A DNA stretch of 64,000 nt, from assembly GCA_016712105.1 (NCBI GenBank), contig JADJRU010000049.1, forward strand, positions 117,468 to 181,467, written 5' to 3'. Below, piece after piece: positions 17,468-27,460 of this stretch (positions within the stretch are counted from its first letter, which is position 1; every line of letters begins with the position of its first letter). The notes beneath the pieces were generated by a model. It was not told the origin of the DNA. It did not search any database and saw only the letters and a program-made list of their open reading frames with translations. Position numbers and translations under genes: made by a program. Source of the stretch: Ahniella sp. GTDB taxonomy: Bacteria; Pseudomonadota; Gammaproteobacteria; Xanthomonadales; Ahniellaceae.

Positions 17468-20400
17468 TTACGCACTCAATCGCGTCAGCAGGTGCTGGGC
17501 CATGCCCAGTCGATCTGCAGGCTCGGGCAGTTCCTTGCGGATCTTGAGTTTGTCCTGACCATCCAGTGCATAAACCCGCGGCTCACCCTGCACCATCTTG
17601 ATGATGGTCAGCGGATCGATCGGCGGTTTCGGCCGGAACTGGATTCGCCCGCCCTTCGCATCAAGATCAAGCTTGCGGATCCCCAGACGCGACGCTGCAA
17701 GTTTGTAGCCGGCAATCGCGAACAGGTTTTTCGTACGATCCGGCAACAGACCGAAGCGGTCGATCATCTCGGTTTGCAGGTCGCGAAGCTCCTCTACACC
17801 CGGCGCAGACGCAATCCGCTTGTACAGGCTGAGTCGCGTGTTCACGTCGGGCAGATAGTCGTCCGGAATTAATGCCGGCAGACGCAGTTCCACTTCGACA
17901 CGTTGTTCGGGCGGCGCCTCGAGATCGATGATCTCGCCGGACTTCAGCGCCTTGACGGCACGTTCCAGCATCTCGGTATACAGCGTGAAGCCGACTTCCT
18001 GGATCTGGCCCGACTGGCCTTCACCGAGCAACTCACCGGCACCGCGGATTTCCAGATCATGAGTGGCGAGCGTGAAGCCGGCACCCAACTCGTCGAGTGA
18101 CGCAATGGCATCCAGACGCTTGACCGCATCGGCAGTCATGGCCTTGCGCTCCGGCGTGATCAGGTAGGCATAGGCACGATGGTGTGAACGACCGACACGG
18201 CCACGCAACTGGTGCAGCTGCGCCAAGCCGAACCGGTCGGCACGGTTGATGATGATGGTGTTCGCGCTCGGCACGTCGATGCCGGATTCGATGATGGTCG
18301 TCGACAACAGGATATTGAAGCGCTGGCGGTAGAAGTCGAGCATCACCTGCTCGAGTTCACGCTCCGGCATCTGGCCATGCGCAATGCGGACACGTGCCTC
18401 CGGCACCAGCTCACCGACGGTCGCCGCCATCTTCTCGATGTTCTCGACTTCGTTGTGCAGGAAGTACACCTGGCCACCGCGTGCGAGTTCACGCTGGATC
18501 GCTTCGCGCAACTGGGCTTGATCCCAGGGTGTCACGAAGGTCTGAACGGCGAGTCGATGTGCCGGCGGCGTACCGATGATCGACAGGTCCCGCAGTCCGC
18601 TCATCGACATGTTCAGCGTGCGCGGAATCGGTGTTGCGGTGAGCGTGAGCATGTCCACTTCCGCGCGGAGCTTCTTGAACTGCTCCTTGTGGCGGACACC
18701 GAACCGCTGCTCCTCGTCGATGATCACCAGACCAAGATCCTTGAAGCGGATCTCCGGGGCCAACAGCTTGTGCGTGCCGATCACGATATCGACACCACCA
18801 CTTTCGAGTCGCTCGATCGCGACATCGGTTTCCTTTTTCGTCTTGAAGCGCGACAACATTTCGACGCGGATCGGCCAATCGGCAAAGCGGTCCGAGAAGT
18901 TGCGGAAATGCTGGTTCGCCAACAACGTGGTCGGTACCAGCAAGGCCACCTGTTTACCCGCGATCGCCGCAACAAATGCCGCCCGCAGTGCCACTTCGGT
19001 CTTGCCGAATCCGACATCACCACAGACCACACGATCCATGGCCTTCGGACTTTCCAGATCCCCGATGACCGCCTCGATCGCCTGCAATTGATCGGGCGTT
19101 TCCTCGAACGGAAAGCTGGCCGCGAACTGCTCGTACAAGCCACGATCAAACCGCAAGACCTGACCACCACGCATCTCGCGCTTCGCGTAGATCTCCAGCA
19201 ACTCGGCGGCGGCATCCCGCACTTTCTCCGCAGCACGACGTTTCGCCTTGGCCCAGGCTTCACCACCCATCGTGTGCAGCGGCGCCATCTCCGGCGCCGA
19301 ACCGGTATACCGGCCAACCAGATGCAGATTGGCAACCGGCACATACAACTTGTCGCCCTTCGAATACTCGATCGCCAGAAACTCGCCGGTTTCGCCACCG
19401 ACATCGAGGGTGATCAGGCCGAGATATCGACCCACACCATGATCTTCATGCACGATCGGCGCGCCGATGCTGAGTTCACCCAGATCACGGATGATGGTTT
19501 CCGGGTCACGGCCCGCACGTTTTCGGCGACGACTCTGGCTGACCCGTTCGCCATACAGTTGCCGTTCGGTCAGCACGGTCAGTGCGGGCGACTTCAGCGC
19601 GAAGCCATCCTCCAGCGGAGCAACCGTGATCGCGAAACGCTGATCGCCGTTCCGGAATGCGGCCCAGTCGACACACACGTCCGGCCGCAAACCAAAACTG
19701 CCGAGCAGATCAAGCAGGGCTTCGCGGCGTCCGGCCGATTCCGCGGCCACCAGCACACGCCCAGGATAAGCACCGATGAACTGCTTCAGGTCCTGCGCCG
19801 GATCTTCGTGTTTACGCTGGATCGGCAGCATCGGCGCGGCGGTGGTGCCGAGGCGCAGCTGGGTTCGCGTGCCATCGGGAACCTGCAGTTCGATCCGACG
19901 GTGCCGGTTGAGTTCGGAGCGCAGTTGTTCCGGGGACAGGAACAATTCCTGAGGCGCCAGCACGGGTCGTTCGATGTCGTGGCGGCGATTCTGATAGCGC
20001 TCTTCCGTTTGCCGGGCGTGTTCCTCTGCCGCGGCGAGGACCGCAGGTGTTTCGATGACCAGGGGCGCAACGCCGAGATAATCGAACAACGTGGCCAATT
20101 CGGTGAAGAACAAAGGCAGGTAATACTCGATGCCAGCCGGCGCTGCACCTTCGCGCAAGTCCTGATAGAGCGGGCTGCGGCGGAGATCGATGTCGAATCG
20201 TTCGGCCAGGCGCATCCGGAATGCCTTGGTCGCTTCCGCCGTCAGCGGAAACTCGCGCGCCGGAAGCAACTTGATGGCTTCGACTTTTTCGCGCGATCGC
20301 TGTGTTTCCGGATCGAACGTGCGGATCGAGTCGATCTCGTCGTCGAGCAGTTCAACACGATAAGGGGTTCGCGAACCTGACGGGTAGATATCGAGCAAGG

Positions 20401-20923
20401 CGCCGCGATGCGCGTAGTCGCCGAGTTCAAGCACTTGCAGCACATGCCGCTATCCGGCGGCATCCAGCCTGCGACGCTCAACCTCGAGATCGAGTTTTTG
20501 CCCCAACTTCAGGGCCAGGCTCTCGCCATGGATGAACTTCTTGGGCGGCAGACGCTGCAGAAGCGTCTGCACCGGCGCGACCAGAATGCCGCGCGCGAGT
20601 TGGGGCAACCGGAACAAGGTTTCGACGCGCATCGAAACGATATCGGGATGCGGCGAGAACACGTCGTACGGCAGTGTTTCCCAGTCCGGGAAGTGGACGA
20701 TCGGCAGACCGGCTTCCACGAACAGGCCAAGTTCGGCCTCAAGCGCGTGCGCCGCATGCGAATCCGCAACGATGACCAGCACCAGGCCCTCGTGGCGACT
20801 GGCGGTATCGGCGATCGCCAACGCCAGTGCAGAGCCAACCGGAGCCTCGACAAAAGCACGCAGTTGGCCACTGGCAGGCAGCGGCAGGGACAACAGGGTC
20901 GGTGTCATGGCGTGGTCGCGCAT
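17468..20923 (-). CDS. mfd: Transcription-repair coupling factor Mfd (in-frame amber at 20450-20452)
   Basis: About 1150 residues. Mfd removes stalled RNA polymerase and recruits UvrA. Domains in order: UvrB-like N-terminal module, RNA-polymerase-interacting domain (IGAPIVHEDHGVGRYLGL), helicase motor with Walker A (GDVGFGKTEV, about residue 636), DEEQRFGVRHKE, TATPIPRTLNMS and GRVGRSHHRAYAYL, then the C-terminal D7 domain. The frame is continuous except for a TAG codon at position 158 (...LDAAG*RHVLQVLELGDY...), where relatives usually have Tyr; TAT/TAC to TAG is a single-base change. If real it would truncate the protein or force restart at GTG 20443. Sequencing error is the simplest explanation because everything downstream is well conserved. 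Alternative start ATG 20908. Confidence 0.93.
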
Positions 20924-21079
20924 GGGGGTAGCCGCTCAGCATAACGAGTTGTGCTGGCCAATCAAAACCAGCGACTTACACCGGTTTGCGTGACCAACTC
21001 CACAGGAAAGAGCGCCAATCAACGGATTAATAAGCGGTTTTTCTTGATTTTTTCGATCAAATTCGGTTCAATCCAGGAC

Positions 21080-22396
21080 ATGATGCCCCGTTTCTCCCTC
21101 TCGGCCTGTGTTTGCACCCTGATCGCCGTCTTCGGCGCAGGCAGCGCAGTGTCGGCCGAAGTCAGCGGCGTCAGGCTTTGGGATGCCCAGGATCACACGC
21201 GGATCGTGCTCGATCTGGATCGCGGCGTTCAGTACAAGGTGTTCACTTTGGCAACGCCGGATCGTCTCGTCCTCGACATCTCGGGCGCCAAACTCGGCAA
21301 GGGCGTGGGTGCCATCACGCCGCAGGGCCCGGTCAAAGGCTTGCGTGCCGGCGCCCAGGGACAGGACTTGCGCGTGGTACTCGATCTGTCCGAGGCCCAA
21401 CGTGCCAAGAGTTTTCTGTTGCCCCCGGCTGCGGGCATCGGCCATCGCCTGGTCATCGACCTGTTCGACCGCGACGAAGCCCCGGCACCCGTCCTGACGG
21501 TGCCCGATCTCGCGCCGGCCAATGATCAACGTAAAGTCATCGTGGCGATCGACGCCGGCCATGGTGGCGAAGACCCCGGTGCACTGGGCCCGAATGGCTC
21601 GCGCGAAAAGAACATCACGCTCGCCATCGCCAAGGAACTGGCCGAATTTGTCGACCAGCAACCCGGCATGAAGTCGTTCCTGATCCGCGACCGCGACTTC
21701 TTCGTGCCCCTGAAAAAACGCTACGAACTGGCGCGTGAAGCGAAGGCAGACCTCTTCGTGTCGATTCATGCCGATGCTGCGCATGCCAGTTCAGCCAAGG
21801 GCTCCTCGGTGTTCGTATTGTCGAATCGCGGCGCCAGCAGCGAATTTGCGCGGATGATCGCCAACCAGGAAAACCAATCGGATCTGGTCGGCGGTGTATC
21901 GATCGACGACAAGGACACCACGCTCGCAAAAGTGCTGCTTGACCTGTCGCAGGGCGCGACGATGGAAGCCAGCGAGCAGGTGGCGAACAATGTGCTGAAT
22001 GGCCTCAAGGGGCTCGGCAACGTCCACAAACATGACGTCCAGCGCGCCAATTTCGTTGTCTTGCGCTCGCCCGATGTGCCGTCGATCCTGGTCGAGACCG
22101 CCTTCATCAGCAACCCGGTTGAAGAAAAGCGCCTGAACGATCCGAAACACAGGACAAAGCTGGCGCTCGCACTGGTCGATGGCATCCGCGAACACTTCGC
22201 GACCACACCCCCGCAGGGCACCTGGTTTGCCGCGAACCCGCAGAAAGCGAAACAGCACATCGTTTCGGCTGGCGAGTCGCTGTCGCTGATTGCCCAGCGG
22301 CATCAGGTGTCGATTGCCAAGCTGCGCAGCGAGAATTCATTGAAGACCGACACGCTGCATGTCGGCAAGGTACTGAAGATCCCGACGTCGTCCTGA
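21080..22396 (+). CDS. amiC: N-acetylmuramoyl-L-alanine amidase (AMIN + Amidase_3 + LysM)
   Basis: 438 residues from ATG 21080 (AGGA five bases upstream; signal peptide to ...GSAVSA). The AMIN domain (residues about 25-125) targets the septum. The Amidase_3 catalytic domain has zinc-ligand motifs VAIDAGHGGEDPGA, the metal-binding Glu in GSREKNITLAIAKEL, and SIHADAA, plus ILVETAFISNP. A single C-terminal LysM (HIVSAGESLSLIAQRH) binds peptidoglycan. It splits daughter-cell peptidoglycan by cutting the stem peptide from MurNAc. E. coli AmiC lacks LysM while AmiB carries it in some gammaproteobacteria, so the AmiB/AmiC name is uncertain. Monocistronic, divergent from mfd across an A+T-rich 156-base gap. 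Confidence 0.9.
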   Translation: MMPRFSLSACVCTLIAVFGAGSAVSAEVSGVRLWDAQDHTRIVLDLDRGVQYKVFTLATPDRLVLDISGAKLGKGVGAITPQGPVKGLRAGAQGQDLRVVLDLSEAQRAKSFLLPPAAGIGHRLVIDLFDRDEAPAPVLTVPDLAPANDQRKVIVAIDAGHGGEDPGALGPNGSREKNITLAIAKELAEFVDQQPGMKSFLIRDRDFFVPLKKRYELAREAKADLFVSIHADAAHASSAKGSSVFVLSNRGASSEFARMIANQENQSDLVGGVSIDDKDTTLAKVLLDLSQGATMEASEQVANNVLNGLKGLGNVHKHDVQRANFVVLRSPDVPSILVETAFISNPVEEKRLNDPKHRTKLALALVDGIREHFATTPPQGTWFAANPQKAKQHIVSAGESLSLIAQRHQVSIAKLRSENSLKTDTLHVGKVLKIPTSS

Positions 22397-22409
22397 CCGG
22401 CGGTCGAAA

Positions 22410-22426
22410 AACGACCTCCGGTCGTT
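22410..22426. terminator. Possible bidirectional terminator
   Basis: AACGACC-TCC-GGTCGTT, a 7-bp hairpin between the convergent amidase and FAH-family genes; A-rich on the left, only CTTC on the right, so weak. Confidence 0.45.
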
Positions 22427-22439
22427 CTTCAACGAGCAA

Positions 22440-23129
22440 TCAAATCATGCGACCGCGCAACTCGGGCAAACCCGGGAACGTGGCGTGGAAGACATCTCCG
22501 CGCGCCAGCGCCGCTACACCACTCGGTGTTCCGGTAAACACCAGGTCACCCGCCTGCAAGGTGTAGAAACGCGACAGCGCCATCAGGATCTTCGCTGAAT
22601 CCAGCACCATGTCGGCGATATCCGATTGCTGCCGCAACTGATCGTTGACGTCGAGCCGCAGCACTCCGTTCGACAACACGCCCGTCTCGCTGACCGGACG
22701 AATCGCGCCGATCGGCGCGGATGCGTCGAAGCCTTTGGCCACATCCCACGGTGCTCCCTTTGCCTTGGCTTTGGCCTGCAAGTCCCGACGGGTCAGGTCG
22801 AGCCCCACTGCATGACCCCAGATCGCAGCGAGTGCCGAAGCCTCGTCGAGATCACGACCACCCTGCCCCAGCGCCAGCACCAATTCCACTTCGTGGTGCA
22901 GGTCCATGGTGGCCGGGGGATAGGCCACGTCCGCGCCATCACACACCACGGCATCAGCCGGCTTCATGAAGAAGATCGGATCCTCCGGCGTGACCGCAGC
23001 CCCCATTTCCTTCGCGTGTTCGGCGTAGTTGCGGCCGATGCAATAGATCCGATGGACCGGAAACCGTTCGGAACGCCCGGCAACAGGCACCGAGGCTGTG
23101 GCTGGCGGCGCAAACACAAAAGAGCTCAT
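22440..23129 (-). CDS. Fumarylacetoacetate hydrolase family protein
   Basis: 229 residues forming the compact FAH fold: IYCIGRNYAEHAKEMG, FMKPADAVV, HHEVELVLALG with the acidic metal ligands, GLDLTRRDLQAKAKAKG, and FTGTPSGVAALARGD. Members are Mg/Mn-dependent C-C hydrolases or decarboxylases acting on oxo acids (acylpyruvases, oxaloacetate decarboxylases such as YcgM/FAHD1). With no aromatic-degradation genes nearby, an acylpyruvase/oxaloacetate decarboxylase role is most likely. Its start overlaps the stop of the small membrane protein upstream. Confidence 0.88.
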   Translation of the reverse strand: MSSFVFAPPATASVPVAGRSERFPVHRIYCIGRNYAEHAKEMGAAVTPEDPIFFMKPADAVVCDGADVAYPPATMDLHHEVELVLALGQGGRDLDEASALAAIWGHAVGLDLTRRDLQAKAKAKGAPWDVAKGFDASAPIGAIRPVSETGVLSNGVLRLDVNDQLRQQSDIADMVLDSAKILMALSRFYTLQAGDLVFTGTPSGVAALARGDVFHATFPGLPELRGRMI

Positions 23130-23326
23130 GGGCGGGTTCCTTTTTTGATCAGCAACATGGCACCGAACATCAGTTCAGCCATTCCGACGCCGGCGACAAG
23201 CCAGGGGACGAAGTCGGCCACATCATTCATCCGACTCATCACGGCAGCCGCGATGAGCAGGAAGATACCGCCGGCGATCATGCCGAAGGCAATGAACGCT
23301 AGCTTGGGCGGACGAGCATTGGGCAT
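23126..23326 (-). CDS. Small two-helix membrane protein
   Basis: 66 residues from ATG 23326 (GGAG upstream). Two hydrophobic segments (LAFIAFGMIAGGIFLLIAAA and VPWLVAGVGMAELMFGAMLL) and a basic tail (IKKGTRP). The longer frame to 23443 has no signal and is less likely. Four-base overlap with the FAH gene implies coupled expression. Function unknown. Confidence 0.6.
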   Translation of the reverse strand: MPNARPPKLAFIAFGMIAGGIFLLIAAAVMSRMNDVADFVPWLVAGVGMAELMFGAMLLIKKGTRP

Positions 23327-23457
23327 GGCGGCTCCGTGGACACAAGCCGCAAGAATGCCTCGGAACGCCGTGCCGGAAAAGACCCGCGGTCGATGAATGT
23401 CAGTCGCGAACCCGGTCCGGCGTACGTCGGGTATCAGACCCATTCAAGGCACTCCCC

Positions 23458-26244
23458 ATGACCCCGCTGTTCCGAACCGTGTTTGTCCTCATGCTGCTGT
23501 GTGGCCTGGTGTTGCCGACCCATGCCCAACACCTCGCCGGATACCCGGACTTGAGCCTGAACGGTTTCGGTTGGTCGCTCGGCCCGTTCCGTGACAATAA
23601 CGAACGACTGAGCAGCAGCATCGACAACGGCCAGGGCTTGCTGGTTTCGGTCGGGACATTCGGCCTTGCCGATTCCCGGTGCGCGGTCGTGCGCCAGCGC
23701 CAGAGCACGTTCAACGGCGGATCAACGCTGGCGCTGGATTCCGTGACTGGAGAAAGCTGTTCGAAGGTTCTGGCCCTCGCCGACGGCACGTTCCGCATCA
23801 TGGGAACGGCGATCGAAGCGTCCGGCCGGGTGAGTGGCTTGATCGTGGCACTGGATACCGACGGCCAGCTCGATACAACATTCCATGACCAGGGTTTGCT
23901 CACCGTCAACGCGTTGATTCCGTGGCTTGATGCCGACGAGCGTACGCTGTTGACCTCGGGGATGGTCGACGCGCAGGGGCGTTTGCTCGTGGTCGGGCAG
24001 GTCATCAATTTCGTGACGGGCAACCGGCGCGGCCTGCTGATGCGCTTTCTCGCCGACGGCACACTGGATACCGGCTTTGGTATCGGAGGTTCCCTGCCGC
24101 TCGCCGACTACAACCCGCCCTTCGTGCTTCCGTCGAGTGTCGCCACCGGCCCGGACGGGCTGGTGTATGTCGCCGGATTCACCCGCAACACCGGTTTCCC
24201 GGATGTCGGTGTGATCTTCCGCCTGCTGGACGATGGCCAAGCCGACCTCACGTTCGGCGCCGGCATGGATGCCGTCGCACGGACTGGTGGTGGTGGCCGT
24301 GGTTTCTTCAATCAATGCTCGCGGACGCGGGATCTATCGGTTGACCCGCAAGGCCGAATGACCATGGCGTGTGAACCCGACACGACCGGGACCATCCCCG
24401 GGCCGCTTGTGCCGCCTGGCGTGTTGCGCCTCGGCGCAAACGGCCAACCGGATCCAACGTTTGGGGGTGGTGACGGATACGTGGTGTTCTTGCCGTTCGG
24501 CTCGCCGACCGGGTCTGTGGGCCTGCCAAGGATTGCGGTCGGTGCCAGTGGCCGGATCGTCATGGGTGCAACGCTGTTCCGGATCACCACCGATCCAGAT
24601 CCGCAAGACATCCTCGTGACCCGATTGAACTCGGACGGCAGCACCGACTTCGGTTTCGGAGCCAGTGGATTCCAGCAGTCGAATTACACGGTCAGCCCGT
24701 GGCAGAACTCCGACTTCAAGGCGGAAGATCTGATCGAACTCCGCATCGATGCCCGGGATCGCGTGGTCCTGACCGGCAGTTACGCAGACCAGGGTGATGT
24801 CACCGCAACCCAATACGGTCTGTTGGCCAGACTGGGCATGGCCGACCCCGAAGTGAACGCCGGTTTCCTGGACCCGGACTTCGCGGCACGGGGATATCGG
24901 ATCGAACGCATCAACGAAGTCGCCGGCGCACGCCGGGCCATGCTGGCTTCCGACCTGGCGATCGACACGCAGGGTCGTTCGATCCTGGTCGGAGACCTCT
25001 ATCTCGAGACCAATCCCGTATCCACCGTTTGCGGCGTCAGTCGCTACTTGCCGACCGGCCAGCCAGACACGGCATTTTCGGGCAACGGGCAACGCCCCAT
25101 CAGCCTGGTTGCCGGCGGCACAACGTTCTGCACCAGCTTGGCTGCCCTGCCGAACGGGCAGATTCTGGTCGCCGGCTTTTTGCCCTTGTCCGGAAACAAC
25201 CTGACCGGCACCGTCGTGCGCCTGCAGAGTGACGGCACCCTGGACACCCAGTTCTTCGGTAACGGGTATCTGGATACCTGGGACGATCTGGGCTTGTCGA
25301 CACACCAGATCAGCGCCCGGTTCATCGACATGGTCGTCGACGCGCAAGGCGGTGTGCTGCTGCTCGCCGCAGGTCGCGCGGCGGCGCCACAGAACAGCAC
25401 CCTTCGCTGTGGCTTTGGCTTGGCGAACGACGAGTGCGCGATGATCATCCGGCTGCTGCCCGATGGCAGCCTCGACACCGCCTTCGCCAACAACGGCATC
25501 CGCATGTTGTTGTCACCGACGAACCCATCACGGATGACGCCACAATCGATCGCTGTCGATACACAAGGGCGGCATCTGGTTGTCGCCGGCCAGGGATCGA
25601 CCGCATCGGACTTTGCTGGCGTGATGTTCGACAGCGCCCCGGACGGTTTGTCCGGCCAATTGATCGACCTGCGAACCCAGTCGTCCTGTGTGTCATCGAC
25701 GTTCGTGACAGTTGATGCCGGCAATGCGCGACTCCTGGACTGCAACCGATCCAACGGCACGAGCCATGTGCTGCGATTGCTGCCGGGCGGCAATTTCCCG
25801 GACCTCAATTTTGGCCTGGGTGGCAGTGCGGCAATCGACTTCTACACGAACGGATCCGGTGATGTGGCCAACGTCGGCACCATCCTCCCGCAATCCGACA
25901 ACAGCATCATCGTGGTCGGCCGCCACAACCAGCCGCCCCTGTGGGAACCGGTGTTCGGGCGCAATGACATCGGCGTGGCCAAACTCGATCCACTCGGCGT
26001 GCAGCTACCCTTCGGCGCTGCCTACGGCGACCTGTTCCGGTTCCCGACCTATCCCGGAACCTTTGACGAAACGCCGGCCGCGGCCGCCATGCAGGCCGAT
26101 GGGCGAATCGTCATTGCCGGAACCAAGACCGACTTGCGCGCGGGCGTTCCGGCCACCGACAACACCGAGATGTTTGTCTTCCGGATCGGCAATCCGCAAC
26201 CGGTGCCGCTGGCCGACCCACTCTTCGACAACGGATTCGAATAA
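23458..26244 (+). CDS. Secreted delta-60 repeat protein with 'DNGFE' tail
   Basis: 928 residues. Signal peptide (VFVLMLLCGLVLPTHAQ) then about ten delta-60 repeats, recognisable by pairs of L-D-x-x-F-x-x-x-G (GQLDTTFHDQG, GTLDTGFGIGG, GQPDPTFGGGDG, GSLDTAFANNG) and short strands such as GRIVMGA or GQILVAGF. Such repeats are thought to build beta-propellers or solenoids in very large secreted proteins. The protein ends ADPLFDNGFE, resembling the DGFE-type tail of the protein at 29760. No catalytic motif. Probably exported to the surface or medium. Followed by a hairpin array. Confidence 0.8.
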   Translation: MTPLFRTVFVLMLLCGLVLPTHAQHLAGYPDLSLNGFGWSLGPFRDNNERLSSSIDNGQGLLVSVGTFGLADSRCAVVRQRQSTFNGGSTLALDSVTGESCSKVLALADGTFRIMGTAIEASGRVSGLIVALDTDGQLDTTFHDQGLLTVNALIPWLDADERTLLTSGMVDAQGRLLVVGQVINFVTGNRRGLLMRFLADGTLDTGFGIGGSLPLADYNPPFVLPSSVATGPDGLVYVAGFTRNTGFPDVGVIFRLLDDGQADLTFGAGMDAVARTGGGGRGFFNQCSRTRDLSVDPQGRMTMACEPDTTGTIPGPLVPPGVLRLGANGQPDPTFGGGDGYVVFLPFGSPTGSVGLPRIAVGASGRIVMGATLFRITTDPDPQDILVTRLNSDGSTDFGFGASGFQQSNYTVSPWQNSDFKAEDLIELRIDARDRVVLTGSYADQGDVTATQYGLLARLGMADPEVNAGFLDPDFAARGYRIERINEVAGARRAMLASDLAIDTQGRSILVGDLYLETNPVSTVCGVSRYLPTGQPDTAFSGNGQRPISLVAGGTTFCTSLAALPNGQILVAGFLPLSGNNLTGTVVRLQSDGTLDTQFFGNGYLDTWDDLGLSTHQISARFIDMVVDAQGGVLLLAAGRAAAPQNSTLRCGFGLANDECAMIIRLLPDGSLDTAFANNGIRMLLSPTNPSRMTPQSIAVDTQGRHLVVAGQGSTASDFAGVMFDSAPDGLSGQLIDLRTQSSCVSSTFVTVDAGNARLLDCNRSNGTSHVLRLLPGGNFPDLNFGLGGSAAIDFYTNGSGDVANVGTILPQSDNSIIVVGRHNQPPLWEPVFGRNDIGVAKLDPLGVQLPFGAAYGDLFRFPTYPGTFDETPAAAAMQADGRIVIAGTKTDLRAGVPATDNTEMFVFRIGNPQPVPLADPLFDNGFE

Positions 26245-26251
26245 GGAACCT

Positions 26252-26436
26252 CTGAACAAGTCCAGGAGGGACTTATTCAGACCCTCCCGAGGCAACCTCT
26301 GAATGATTCAGAGGTTCCGTGCGATGCAGGGATGCATCGCCGCAATCAACGACGCAAGTCGTTGATTGGCGTGAGGCAAGTCCGGACCTGTGCCGGACTT
26401 GCCGTGTCTGAATAAGTCCAGGAGGGACCTATTCAG
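26252..26436. repeat. Array of five perfect or near-perfect hairpins
   Basis: In 185 bases: CTGAACAAGTCC/GGACTTATTCAG (26252-26280); AACCTCTGAA-TGA-TTCAGAGGTT (26294-26316); CAATCAACGAC-GCAA-GTCGTTGATTG (26343-26368); GGCAAGTCCGG / CCGGACTTGCC (26375-26403); and a near copy of the first (26408-26436). The outer two units plus CCCTCC flanks form direct repeats. Lies between the delta-60 gene and folP; may terminate the former or structure the folP leader. Confidence 0.8.
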
Positions 26437-26512
26437 ACCCTCCACGGTGACCGGCTCGCTTTTGCAACGCCCCACCGTGACAATCGAGGACACATCCGGC
26501 GCGGAGCACAAC

Positions 26513-27433
26513 ATGAACCTCGATGACCTGTTTGGCGGCAAGGTGGCACCGCGACTGGATTGCGGCGGTCGCGAACTGCTGCTGGATCGCCCGCGTGTGA
26601 TGGGCATCCTCAATGTCACGCCGGATTCGTTTTCCGATGGCGGCCGCTTCGCCACGATGGATGCCGCACTGGCTCACGCCGAACGAATGGCCGATGACGG
26701 CGCGGACATCATCGACGTGGGCGGCGAATCAACGCGCCCGGGTTCGAAGCCGGTCTCAGCCGACGAACAATGCCGGCGCGTACTGCCGATCATCGAGGCA
26801 CTCGCCAAACGACTCTCGGTGCCGATTGCCATCGACAGCTCCGACCCGCTCGTGATGCGCCGGGCCGCGGAGGCAGGTGCAGGCCTCATCAACGATCAAC
26901 GTGCACTCAGTGTGGACGGTGCCATGGACGCAGCGCTGGCCACGAAGCTCCCGGTCTGCCTGATGCATATGCAAGGCCGACCGGACACGATGCAGGACGC
27001 CCCGCATTACCTCGACGTGGTCGGTGAAGTGCGAAGTTTTCTGGCCGACCGAGTACTGGCTGCGCAGTTCGCCGGATTCGATCCGAAAAAGCTACTAGTG
27101 GACCCGGGCTTCGGTTTCGGCAAGACACTCGAGCACAACCTCACCTTGCTCGCGAACCTGCGCCAGCTCACCGGCATCGGCGCAGGCCTGCTCGTGGGCC
27201 TGTCGCGCAAGCGCATGATCGGCGAAGTCACCGAACAGGCACTGGATGGTCGTGTTTCCGGCTCGGTTGCGGCGGCACTGATTGCCGCACAACAAGGCGC
27301 GATCCTGCTGCGGGTGCATGATGTCCGCGAGACCGTTGATGCCTTGCGTGTGCTGGCGGCCGTGTTGCCCAAACGCACAAAACCGAAAGCAGGGAAATCG
27401 CCGACCAAAGGACTTTGGGACGACGAGGACTGA
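26513..27433 (+). CDS. folP: Dihydropteroate synthase
   Basis: 306 residues from ATG 26513 (GGAG ten bases upstream). Joins p-aminobenzoate to the pterin pyrophosphate in folate synthesis; the target of sulfonamides. Motifs: MGILNVTPDSFSDGG, DGADIIDVGGESTRPG, PIAIDSSDP, LVDPGFGFGKT and LVGLSRKRMIG, all intact. A basic C-terminal extension (KRTKPKAGKSP) is unusual. ftsH or glmM, its frequent partners, are not adjacent. The preceding stretch is hairpin-rich. Confidence 0.96.
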   Translation: MNLDDLFGGKVAPRLDCGGRELLLDRPRVMGILNVTPDSFSDGGRFATMDAALAHAERMADDGADIIDVGGESTRPGSKPVSADEQCRRVLPIIEALAKRLSVPIAIDSSDPLVMRRAAEAGAGLINDQRALSVDGAMDAALATKLPVCLMHMQGRPDTMQDAPHYLDVVGEVRSFLADRVLAAQFAGFDPKKLLVDPGFGFGKTLEHNLTLLANLRQLTGIGAGLLVGLSRKRMIGEVTEQALDGRVSGSVAAALIAAQQGAILLRVHDVRETVDALRVLAAVLPKRTKPKAGKSPTKGLWDDED

Positions 27434-27460
27434 AGTGGTCGGATCCTCTCGAACGGTCAA

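Noticed and set aside
18212..20380. 722-codon open frame antisense to mfd
   Set aside because: Shadow of mfd; composition is His/Gln/Arg-rich without structure or motif.
21044..21060. TTGAT ... ATCAA before the amidase as an FNR box
   Set aside because: Spacer is 7 bases instead of 4, and the region is simply A+T-rich promoter DNA.
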